Positions 1-6,055 of a DNA stretch of 25,384 nt are shown piece after piece. The position numbers and the translations under genes are program-made. Source of the DNA: Trichomonas tenax (taxonomy: Eukaryota > Parabasalia > Trichomonadida > Trichomonadidae). The stretch spans positions 1 to 25,384 of the forward strand of contig JALKBU010000769.1 of the NCBI GenBank assembly GCA_023091735.1, given 5' to 3'. The notes under the pieces were generated by a model, which was not told where the DNA came from, ran no database searches, and saw only the letters and a list, made by a program, of their open reading frames with translations. Positions within the stretch are counted from its first letter, which is position 1; every line of letters begins with the position of its first letter.

Positions 1-426
1 TTTGTTATTAAATCTCCATTTAATGAATACACTGAAGACGATAGAACCGTCAATAATTATTTATATAGTGTCGAATTTGATTTTGAACACTATAATGATG
101 ATTTTAAGAATGTCATTAATTATAACATTAGCGAAGGAAGACCAAATAAAACAAAACCAATAATTACTAAAAACATTTGGGACAGAAATAGTTGTATTTT
201 GTACTCAAGTTTAGCGCAAGGAGTTGATGATGATTATTTGGGGCACACAAGAAAGTATCCCTTAATTCCTATCAAATACTTTAGACTTAAAGGATATAAT
301 GATGAGTTCTGGATTGATTTATACGCTACTGTTGATCATAGAGCCCCTGTATATTTACCAATGGATGATAAAGATGCTTTATATATTGAAGCAATACTTC
401 TTGATACGACAGAACCACTACTTTAA
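1..426 (+). CDS. C-terminal part of an unidentified element protein
   Basis: The reading frame is open from the first base to a TAA at 424-426, giving at least 141 residues with no start codon that must be the true one, so the gene begins left of the window. The fragment is rich in Asp, Asn and Tyr and looks like a globular, largely beta protein; it ends in acidic and hydrophobic segments. I do not recognise a family. Its place upstream of the integrase in a Maverick-type element would allow a virion structural protein, but nothing in the sequence proves that. It converges on the integrase gene with a hairpin-rich spacer between them. Confidence 0.6.
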   Translation, partial: FVIKSPFNEYTEDDRTVNNYLYSVEFDFEHYNDDFKNVINYNISEGRPNKTKPIITKNIWDRNSCILYSSLAQGVDDDYLGHTRKYPLIPIKYFRLKGYNDEFWIDLYATVDHRAPVYLPMDDKDALYIEAILLDTTEPLL

Positions 427-530
427 TGTGACAAACTAACTAACTAACTAGAAACAGATAGCGAAGGGCTTCGCCCCAGGCCGAAGGGCAAAGATTTCGA
501 GACTTCGAAAATTCAAAAAATAAATTTGGC
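427..530 (-). repeat. Intergenic 3' module, copy 1 (inverted relative to copies 2 to 4)
   Basis: This spacer between two converging genes contains a (CTAA)n tract at 434-450, then GC-rich hairpins (GCGAAG at 461-466 pairs with CTTCGC at 469-474), then TTCGAAAATTC. Its reverse complement matches 2687-2780 closely, including the hairpins. The tract gives stop codons in every frame on both strands. It may serve in transcription or translation termination; that is inference from its position after the stop codon. Confidence 0.75.
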
Positions 531-1616
531 TCAAATCTTGAATTTCTTTAATCGTTCGGATAACGTTTTGTTTTTCCAAAACTTAACTTCCATTATTCCT
601 AAATGAGTAGGTTTATTTCCTCTCAGATTTCTTGAAGGAATTTTATCCTTTACATCTCCTTCATAAATGACGGTGTACTTATCAGTCTTTACGTCATAAT
701 CAATAATCTCATCAATAATACCAAAACTATTGTTATCAATACTATCGGCATACTTTCCCTTGTTACTTCTAATTAATTTATGACGTGGATAATAAGCAAC
801 TGAGTCATCAGCAGCTTTGATTAAGAAGCCATTACCTTGTTCTGAATCAACGATATAGTAATTTTGACTTAATTTACTTCTCTTCTTTTTTAACGGATCT
901 GATTCTATAACTATTCGTACCTTTTCACCAGGGAGTAATTTAAATTCTCTGTCAGAAATAATAGCATCAGTTTTATCATTCATTTTTTGTATATATCTCT
1001 GTTCATCAGCTGAAGTAAATTTATTCGGTGGTTTTCCAGTAGATGAGTGAATAGTGTTGTTATATGTTTTAATAAATTTATTCATTGAGTCTATAGAGAA
1101 ATCCCGATCTCTGTTTAAGTCTCTTAAAGTTCGAATGAGGCGATTGATGATACCTAATATGTTATGGTTATGTTTCTCCGTTGTGTAATGTGTTATGTTA
1201 TTTTCGTTAAAGAATTCAGTTACTGATTTAGCTAAATACGCACTATCTTGATCAGACGTTAATGTTTTCGGATGAACTGCTTTTACAAATTCATTTAATG
1301 CATTCATTACTGAATCAGTATTTTTGTTCCTTAACGGATAAGCATAACCTTTTCGTGAATTAATGTTTATGAATATCAAGAATGCAGGTGGTATTGAACC
1401 TTTACTTTGAATTAATGTATCGAATTGATAGGAATCAGGAATTTTAGAATAAATTGGAAGAAAGTATTTATTTGAGTCAATCTTTAATTTGTCATGAACA
1501 ACTTCCTTATTCAAAAAATTTCTTGCTTCTTGTTTTGAAAAACCTTTTTCAGCAGCTATCGGATAAAATTTATTAAAAGTCTTCCAACGAGAGTTTTGAT
1601 ATAGTTCTTGAAGCAT
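531..1616 (-). CDS. Maverick-type integrase (retroviral-like, DDE fold)
   Basis: This 361-residue protein would insert the element's DNA ends into the host chromosome. A helical N-terminal region (about 1-50) precedes an rve-type catalytic core with D66 in QFD, D122 in TSDQDSAY, and the block GIINRLIRTLRDLN at 155-168. C-terminal domains follow: an SH3-like stretch near 225-285 and a chromodomain-like stretch near 295-345. The spacing D66-D122 and 35 residues to position 158 fits a D,D-35-E core, but position 158 is Asn where most integrases have Glu. An in-frame TAA directly before the ATG fixes the start. It lies 23 bases downstream of the KilA-N gene on the same strand, so the two may be expressed together. 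Confidence 0.85.
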   Translation of the reverse strand: MLQELYQNSRWKTFNKFYPIAAEKGFSKQEARNFLNKEVVHDKLKIDSNKYFLPIYSKIPDSYQFDTLIQSKGSIPPAFLIFININSRKGYAYPLRNKNTDSVMNALNEFVKAVHPKTLTSDQDSAYLAKSVTEFFNENNITHYTTEKHNHNILGIINRLIRTLRDLNRDRDFSIDSMNKFIKTYNNTIHSSTGKPPNKFTSADEQRYIQKMNDKTDAIISDREFKLLPGEKVRIVIESDPLKKKRSKLSQNYYIVDSEQGNGFLIKAADDSVAYYPRHKLIRSNKGKYADSIDNNSFGIIDEIIDYDVKTDKYTVIYEGDVKDKIPSRNLRGNKPTHLGIMEVKFWKNKTLSERLKKFKI

Positions 1617-1639
1617 TTATACAAAAATAAAATGTATTT

Positions 1640-2449
1640 TTATTTCTCATCTCTGAATGTATCGAAGTATAAAGAAATCTTTTGATGTAATAGAGGTAAA
1701 TGATTCTTATAAATTATTATTGTTGTACCCTTTATTTCATAATCAGCACCTGCAAAAGTTTTACGAACAATATCTTTGACGTCTTCGTTTGGTGTCATTG
1801 ATATCGGTAAATTTTCTCTAAAGAACCAGCATTTATCACTATTCTTTATTTTTGCGACTGCTGAAAACGTTCTGTTATTCCTTCTTACTAAATTTAATTT
1901 AATTAGTTCTGAATCATCCACGTCTTCAGTATAAATCATATATTTATAATTTCGTTCTTTATGTATCGGAACTGAACGAGGAATTCTTTCTTTAATTTCT
2001 TCGTCTTTGGTTTCAATAACTTCATTTTTAGAATCAATTACTTTTTGCATTTCTTCTCTTTCTTTAGTGAATAAATCGTCTAAAAGCTTCATGATATAAA
2101 TTGAATATCGAGGTGATGCCCACATTGCTACAGCATTAACAAGGAGTCGATGACAATACCAACCTCTTAATCCGTTAGGTAAATTTTTACGATTTTCACA
2201 AGGATTTTTTGAGTCGCGGAATTCCGCTAGTCGCGAAAACTCGCTTAAAAGTTCTCGTGTGCTTTGATTTTCGAACCAATGTTTTGGTTCTTTCGTGTCA
2301 GGAGCATTACAGGCAGTAAGTATCGACTGCATTTGAAAATAATCATCCTTGATAGAATGAATGATACGTAATTTTGAATTGTACTGAATCCATTCATAAT
2401 CTTCATTGATTGGTTCAGAAACTATAGCGACTGTGTTTGTTGTTGTCAT
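1640..2449 (-). CDS. KilA-N domain protein with C-terminal accessory domain
   Basis: This 269-residue protein has a KilA-N fold, a probable DNA-binding domain common in large DNA viruses, phages and Mavericks, at about 37-127. Its marks are HWFENQSTRELL, then RGWYCHRLLVNAVAMWASP and YIMKLLDDLF. A short charged coiled coil follows (128-155), then a compact domain at about 165-265 of the kind often fused to viral KilA-N proteins; I cannot name it with certainty. A GC-rich palindrome (2216-2227) lies inside the gene at residues 75-79, in the loop between the two halves of KilA-N. The stop is in the context TAAAA. Its role in the element is unknown; regulation of DNA or transcription is inferred from the domain. 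Confidence 0.85.
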   Translation of the reverse strand: MTTTNTVAIVSEPINEDYEWIQYNSKLRIIHSIKDDYFQMQSILTACNAPDTKEPKHWFENQSTRELLSEFSRLAEFRDSKNPCENRKNLPNGLRGWYCHRLLVNAVAMWASPRYSIYIMKLLDDLFTKEREEMQKVIDSKNEVIETKDEEIKERIPRSVPIHKERNYKYMIYTEDVDDSELIKLNLVRRNNRTFSAVAKIKNSDKCWFFRENLPISMTPNEDVKDIVRKTFAGADYEIKGTTIIIYKNHLPLLHQKISLYFDTFRDEK

Positions 2450-2600
2450 GTTTATATTAAAGATAAAAAATAATTTTTTTAAAAATTAAACTTAATTTTT
2501 GAATTAACGATTTCAATCAAATTTTAAGCAATTTAAGCAGTAAATTCAAACATTGACATCAAAATTAATTTAAAAGATCAAATTTTAAGCGTAAACACTA
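2450..2600 (-). promoter_or_regulatory. Upstream region of the KilA-N gene, shared with the gene at 3920
   Basis: Read on the minus strand, these 150 bases match 3775-3919 on the plus strand closely, up to the start codon. The segment nearest the ATG contains TTTTTAAAAAAATTATTTTT, a form of the AT-rich motif found before most element genes. Promoter function is inferred. Confidence 0.6.
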
Positions 2601-2602
2601 AG

Positions 2603-2751
2603 CCGAGAATTCTCGGTCTAGACTTTTTAAGTAGATTTTAAACGTAAACGCTCAAGAACCCTCCGGGTTCCCGGCGCTAAGCGCCACAATAATTTTTGAA
2701 TTTTCGAAGTCATAAAATCCTTGCCCTTCGGGCTGGGGCGAAGCCCTTCGC
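2603..2751. repeat. Cluster of five GC-rich palindromes
   Basis: Within AT-rich spacer DNA there are five short hairpins: the perfect 14-base palindrome CCGAGAATTCTCGG (2603-2616), GAACCC/GGGTTC (2656-2661 with 2665-2670), GGCGC/GCGCC (2673-2677 with 2681-2685), GCCC/GGGC (2723-2726 with 2730-2733) and GCGAAG/CTTCGC (2738-2743 with 2746-2751). Similar palindromes occur elsewhere in the element, including inside genes. Confidence 0.8.
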
Positions 2752-2780
2752 TATCTTTTTCTAGTTAGTTAGTTAGTCAA
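2687..2780 (+). repeat. Intergenic 3' module, copy 2
   Basis: The module runs from an AATTATTTT-like start through CATAAAATCCTT, two hairpins and a TTAGTTAGTTAGTTAG tract that ends 15 bases from the stop codon of the minus-strand gene at 2796. It is the inverted partner of copy 1 and matches copies 3 and 4 outside the hairpins. Confidence 0.75.
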
Positions 2781-2795
2781 AAATAAAATTTGTTT

Positions 2796-3278
2796 TTATA
2801 ATGCTTCCTCTACTATATCAATTTCTAACTCTTCTTCTGTTTCTTCATCAATGTCTAAATCTAATTCCTGAATAGCAGGAAGTATTTTCTGCCCTAATTT
2901 ATCAGGGATTACGTTTAGTCTTGATTTGTAATATTCTACTGTTCTTTTACCCTTTGGGTCTTTATATTCTAATTCTTTTGATAAATCACAATCAATACCG
3001 AATAATTGTTGTTTTGAGTTATTAATCATTTGCGCAAAAGAATTTTTAATATTGATTTTGATATAATTTACTTTTAACAATATTGACATGTTTTTGTTTA
3101 TAAACTTCTTACCATCAATGATGAAACATAACGGTGAACACGAATAACCAAATTTATTCTCCTTAATGTTTCTTGTTAATGCTATAACCAATCTTTTTGA
3201 TTCAGGAAATTCTTCCTTGATTAATTTAGCGAATGCATTAACAGAGTAGTACTTAGTGGTTGATGTTTCAGATGTCAT
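2796..3278 (-). CDS. Unknown element protein with acidic C-terminal tail
   Basis: This 160-residue protein is not recognised. It is mixed alpha/beta with many Lys, Asn and Ile in its first 110 residues (for example KYYSVNAFAKLIKEEFPESK near the start) and ends in a strongly acidic tail at about 138-160 (Asp/Glu-rich, ending VEEAL). The ATG at 3276-3278 follows the shared AT-rich upstream motif, and the stop is in the context TAAAA. It is transcribed away from the GIY-YIG-like gene from an 87-base spacer. Acidic tails of this kind are common in proteins that bind basic partners or mimic nucleic acid, but no function is claimed. Confidence 0.7.
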   Translation of the reverse strand: MTSETSTTKYYSVNAFAKLIKEEFPESKRLVIALTRNIKENKFGYSCSPLCFIIDGKKFINKNMSILLKVNYIKINIKNSFAQMINNSKQQLFGIDCDLSKELEYKDPKGKRTVEYYKSRLNVIPDKLGQKILPAIQELDLDIDEETEEELEIDIVEEAL

Positions 3279-3365
3279 TATTTATTATTTATTAAAAAAT
3301 AATATTATTTTAAAAATCAACTTAATTTTATTTTTCGAAATTATTAATTTTTTATTACGTAAGAA
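3279..3365. promoter_or_regulatory. Divergent promoter region
   Basis: These 87 bases separate two divergently transcribed element genes. Toward the minus-strand gene they carry GTTGATTTTTAAAATAATAT and then TTTTTTAATAAATAATAA before ATG, very close to the region before the gene at 3920. Toward the plus-strand gene they carry AAATTATTAATTTTTTATTA. Both arms fit the motif shared by the element's genes. Confidence 0.6.
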
Positions 3366-3692
3366 ATGGACGTAAAATTTGTTTATATGTTGTTGTGTGA
3401 TATTAACGAATTTGATAACGCGGTAGTAAAGATAGGAAGCACTAATGACTTTGACAGAATAAGAAAAAAATACAACAAAAAGTTCAAAACTGTGGCAGTC
3501 ATACCAGTAAGTAATGATAAATTTGTCGAGAAGATGTTATTGTTTGAATTCAGACTTAGATTTTTGTCAAGAAGGGAAATAGGTCGTGAATATTTTGAAG
3601 GTAATATTAATGACATGCTTTTATGCTTCAATGATATTATAATTAAGTTATCAAGAGAAGATTCGGATAGTGAATATGAACTAGATAACTAG
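3366..3692 (+). CDS. T5orf172/GIY-YIG-like small protein
   Basis: This 108-residue protein resembles the T5orf172 branch of the GIY-YIG nuclease superfamily. The first strand is FVYMLL (5-10), the second VKIGSTNDFDRIRKKY (21-36) with the conserved KIG and following Arg, then a helix with the acidic residue E55 in KFVEKMLLFEFRLRF, and a terminal REYFEGN (74-80). This arrangement matches viral and phage copies often found with KilA-N domains. Whether it cleaves DNA is not shown. The C-terminus is acidic (EDSDSEYELDN). It is divergent from the gene at 2796-3278. A stretch of about 80 bases after the stop has no recognised module. Confidence 0.7.
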   Translation: MDVKFVYMLLCDINEFDNAVVKIGSTNDFDRIRKKYNKKFKTVAVIPVSNDKFVEKMLLFEFRLRFLSRREIGREYFEGNINDMLLCFNDIIIKLSREDSDSEYELDN

Positions 3693-3774
3693 ATTACCAG
3701 GTAATACCAGGTAAGAAAAATTTTAGGGAAAGGAATTTTAAGAATTGCTTAAATTCACGAAAAGTTACTTTTTG

Positions 3775-3919
3775 GTGTTTATGCTTAAAATTTGATGTTT
3801 TAAGTAACTTTATAAGTTGATGTTTGAATTTACTGTTTCATTTACTTAAATTTTGATTGAAATCGTTAATTCAAAAATGAAGTTTAATTTTTATAAATTA
3901 TTTTTTTAATAAATAATAA
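3775..3919 (+). promoter_or_regulatory. Upstream region duplicated from the other KilA-N gene
   Basis: From GTGTTTATGCTTAAAATTTGA to the start codon, this segment aligns with the reverse complement of 2450-2600. Blocks such as GTTTGAATTTACTG and GATTGAAATCGTTAATTC are identical. It ends in ATTATTTTTTTAATAAATAA just before ATG, the form also seen before the gene ending at 2796. Confidence 0.65.
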
Positions 3920-4357
3920 ATGAACTTTAATAAATTGACGAACAAGAGAAACGGTGAAATATTCACAAAAGGAACATATAACGGCATTGAAGTATTACAT
4001 CGTGATGTTGATGGGTATATTAATGCTACGAAACTTTATTCTCAATTTAATAAACAATTCAGAAAAATTCAAGAAAATAAATCATGGAAAGAGTATTTAG
4101 ATGCATTTACTGAAGAAAATACCACATGCCGGAATTCCGGCGGGTGCTTTATATATCAATTAAACGATGGAATTCCAGATGAAATAAAGGAAGTAAGAGG
4201 AACTTACATTCATCCAGGTTTAGTCAATTATGTGGCGTTTTGGGCAAATCATTTGATTCAGTACTGCGTTCAAGAACTTCTAACATTTTCTCAAGAAGTT
4301 TTTTATTCGTTACTGATTCATAAATGGTTACATTTTCTTTTTCTACTGGTTCAGTAA
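3920..4357 (+). pseudogene. KilA-N protein gene truncated at its 3' end
   Basis: The 145-codon frame opens with a clear KilA-N domain: GIEVLHRDVDGYINATKLY (22-40), KSWKEYL (54-60) and RGTYIHPGLVNYVAFWAN (93-110). Up to FWAN it aligns with the KilA-N protein at 1640-2449. After residue 110 the similarity stops and the remaining 35 residues are hydrophobic and antisense to a gene on the other strand. The gene therefore seems to have lost the end of KilA-N and any C-terminal domain at a junction near 4250. It may still make a short protein. A perfect 14-base GC palindrome at 4128-4141 encodes part of the loop at residues 70-75. The promoter region matches that of the other KilA-N gene. Confidence 0.7.
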
Positions 4358-4577
4358 CTTGCTCCTTACTTTCTTCATTAACTTCAGCACTCCATACCTC
4401 GGGGCTGAAAGCCCGTTCTAGAGGTTTTGATTCAATTGACGTATTAGTTAATGGAACCTTTCTCTTACGAACTTGAATTTTGCCATTCTTATCAGTCATA
4501 ACATAATATAATGGATGTTGTATTCCCTTTGCATCATTAATGATTATAGAGTTTCTCTCAGATCTGCTTAAGCTCAT
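4224..4577 (-). CDS. Unknown charged element protein
   Basis: This 117-residue frame starts at the ATG at 4575-4577. It contains a possible small beta module near 15-40 (HPLYYVMTDKNGKIQVRKRK), a low-complexity middle, and a C-terminal amphipathic helix (NKKLLEKMLEVLERSTES). No family is recognised. The last eight residues are antisense to the KilA-N gene and probably mark a rearrangement. A GC palindrome at 4402-4414 is read in frame as ERAFSP. It shares a 52-base divergent promoter region with the basic protein gene at 4630. Confidence 0.55.
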   Translation of the reverse strand: MSLSRSERNSIIINDAKGIQHPLYYVMTDKNGKIQVRKRKVPLTNTSIESKPLERAFSPEVWSAEVNEESKEQVTEPVEKENVTIYESVTNKKLLEKMLEVLERSTESNDLPKTPHN

Positions 4578-4629
4578 GATTTAATTGGTGTTAAAAATAA
4601 TATTTTAAATTTTTATCCAATATAAAACT
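4578..4629. promoter_or_regulatory. Short divergent promoter region
   Basis: These 52 bases lie between two divergent start codons. On the plus strand they contain AAAAATAATATTTTAAATTT then CCAATATAAAACT before ATG. On the minus strand they contain AAATTTAAAATATTATTTTT. Both resemble the AT-rich motif before other element genes. Confidence 0.55.
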
Positions 4630-4935
4630 ATGACAGACTTGGAAACTTTGAAATCGACATTAAAGGAAGAAATATTAAACGAACTCAAAGCAACAACGAA
4701 AATAAGAAAGTCTAAAAAAACTGAACAAGTTGATACAGGAGCAACGGAGGAAAAACCAGTTAAGCCTAAACGTAAGTGTACAGAAAAACAATTAGCAGCA
4801 CTTGCTGCAGGTCGTCAGAAGAATCCGAGGTGGATAAGTAAGCGTATGAGAGAAGCAGAGGAAGCCAAAAAGAAGCAGGAAGAACGGGCTGAAAGCCGTG
4901 AGGCACAAATTGCCGAAGAAAAGATATCAGAATAA
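4630..4935 (+). CDS. Small basic, lysine-rich element protein
   Basis: This 101-residue protein is highly charged. An N-terminal helix (LETLKSTLKEEILNELKA) is followed by a basic segment (KPVKPKRKC, 43-51), the block TEKQLAALAAGRQKNPRW (51-68) and a long Lys/Glu/Arg/Ala helix to the end. Blocks of the type EKQLAALAAGR recur in small basic proteins of DNA viruses and mobile elements, where they may bind nucleic acid. A core or virion DNA-binding role is an inference only. A GC palindrome at 4885-4899 is read in frame as ERAESR, matching the palindrome in the neighbouring minus-strand gene. Confidence 0.65.
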   Translation: MTDLETLKSTLKEEILNELKATTKIRKSKKTEQVDTGATEEKPVKPKRKCTEKQLAALAAGRQKNPRWISKRMREAEEAKKKQEERAESREAQIAEEKISE

Positions 4936-5190
4936 CCACTAAAATTATTTTTCGAATTACTGAACTCATAAATTCCTTTCGCTTTCTTTCATTAGTTAGT
5001 TAGTTTGTCATAAATTATTTTAAAAACTGAATAAATTTTATAGTCAGGAGTTTCAAAATAAAAATTAATGTTAATTTGTAAGTAATTTCAAAATTTATTT
5101 TCTATATGGGGGGACCCTAATTTGTAAAATTAACTCTGTCGTAAATATTAGTATTAATAAATTACTCGTTTTGTAATTTGTGATTTCGGT
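4936..5190 (+). repeat. Direct repeat block 1: 3' module plus promoter-like and HNH-tail sequence
   Basis: This block repeats at 5770-6055. It starts with CTAAAATTATTTTTC, continues through a TTAGTTAGTTAG tract (4994-5005) and a segment beginning TAAATTATTTTAAAAACTGA (5011) to GGGGGGACCC (5108-5117), and ends with sequence matching the 3' end of the HNH gene. Compared with block 2 it lacks the two hairpins between CATAAA and TCGCTTTC. No open reading frame of interest lies inside. Confidence 0.75.
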
Positions 5191-5201
5191 AATTATTTAA
5201 A

Positions 5202-5250
5202 AAGATGTTCGCAGAACTCGAAGCGAAGACTCGAGTTCTGCGAACATCTT
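5202..5250. other. Perfect 20-bp inverted repeat before the tail-fibre gene
   Basis: The arms 5202-5221 and 5231-5250 are exact reverse complements of 20 bases each, separated by the 9-base loop AGCGAAGAC. The structure ends 19 bases before the start codon of the tail-fibre-like gene. It could act as an operator, an RNA hairpin in the 5' leader, or a recombination site; the sequence alone does not decide. Confidence 0.85.
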
Positions 5251-5269
5251 ATAACTAACTAGGGAAATA

Positions 5270-5758
5270 ATGAATTTAAAGAAGAATGTATTAAATTCTA
5301 AATATGAATTATTAATGACAATTTACCCTGTTGGTTCAATTTACACATCAATGAATAACGTAAATCCTGCTCAAATATTTGGTTTCGGTGAATGGGAGCC
5401 AATAGTTGATCGTTTCTTATATTGCGCTAATTCATCAAGAGAAACAGGAGGAAGTAAAAAGATTTCAGTAGATAACTTACCTTCACACAATCATTACTTT
5501 TCGGGTACAACATCATTGGCAGGAGCTCATACTCATTTAATCAGTAATAGAGGTTATTACGGTTGTGGTAACGGAGGAAAAGAAACAATTTCACGTTATG
5601 ATATTTCATCAGATTCCAGAGAATACAACACGGGTTTAATCATTGATCATGCAGGAAGTCACATTCATTCAGTTTACGGAAACACTGCCGACATTGGTTC
5701 AGGTACTGATTACATGCCTCCATACATTACTGTTTACGCGTGGTATAGGGTTTATTAA
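5270..5758 (+). CDS. Phage tail-collar/fibre-like protein
   Basis: This 162-residue protein matches the phage tail-collar/short tail-fibre tip family. It has YPVGSIYTSMNNVNPAQIFG (19-38) followed by EWEPIVDRFLYCA, the block ETGGSKKISVDNLPSHNH (58-75), and the typical C-terminal MPPYITVYAWYRV (149-161). Three HxH motifs occur at 73-75, 87-89 and 131-133; in phage T4 gp12 and gp37 such pairs bind metal and hold fibre trimers together. The usual role is receptor binding at the virion surface. Here the N-terminal shaft is missing, so it may be only the tip attached to another virion protein. Direct repeats flank the gene, a strong hairpin precedes it, and the stop is TAAA. The domain is certain; its role in this element is inferred. 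Confidence 0.8.
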   Translation: MNLKKNVLNSKYELLMTIYPVGSIYTSMNNVNPAQIFGFGEWEPIVDRFLYCANSSRETGGSKKISVDNLPSHNHYFSGTTSLAGAHTHLISNRGYYGCGNGGKETISRYDISSDSREYNTGLIIDHAGSHIHSVYGNTADIGSGTDYMPPYITVYAWYRVY

Positions 5759-5769
5759 ATAAGTTTATG

Positions 5770-6055
5770 CTAAAATTATTTTTCAAATTTCTGACTTCAT
5801 AAATCCTTGCCGCTCTGCGGCTTAACCCGTAGGGGTTTTTTCGCTTTCTTTCATTAGTTAGTTAGTCAAAAATTATTTTTCAAAAACTGAATAAATTTTA
5901 TAAAGTCATAAGTTTCAAAATCAATTTTAACGTTAATTTTGTAAGAAATTTCAAGAATTTATTCTCTATATTGGGACCCTAGCTTGTAAAACTAACTCTG
6001 TCGGTAAATATTAGTATAAATAAATATTGTTTTTATAATTTGTGATTTCATTTTT
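5770..6055 (+). repeat. Direct repeat block 2
   Basis: This is the second copy of the block at 4936-5190, with the same order: CTAAAATTATTTTTC, CATAAATCC, TCGCTTTCTTTCATTAG, the TTAG tract (5855-5866), the CTGAATAAATTTTATA segment, GGGACCC (5973-5979), and TAACTCTGTCGGTAAATATT. The last part is the 3' end of the HNH gene. It differs by an insertion of about 30 bases holding two hairpins (5809-5841). Confidence 0.75.
5809..5841 (+). terminator. Two hairpins followed by a T run
   Basis: GCCGC (5809-5813) pairs with GCGGC (5817-5821). Then AACCC (5824-5828) pairs with GGGTT (5833-5837), and six T residues run from 5836 to 5841. The second hairpin plus T run has the form of a bacterial intrinsic terminator and lies downstream of the tail-fibre gene. 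Whether it ends transcription in a eukaryotic nucleus is unknown. Confidence 0.4.

Noticed and set aside
3383..3631. An 82-codon minus-strand frame
   Set aside because: It is antisense to the T5orf172-like gene, which has the recognisable motifs.
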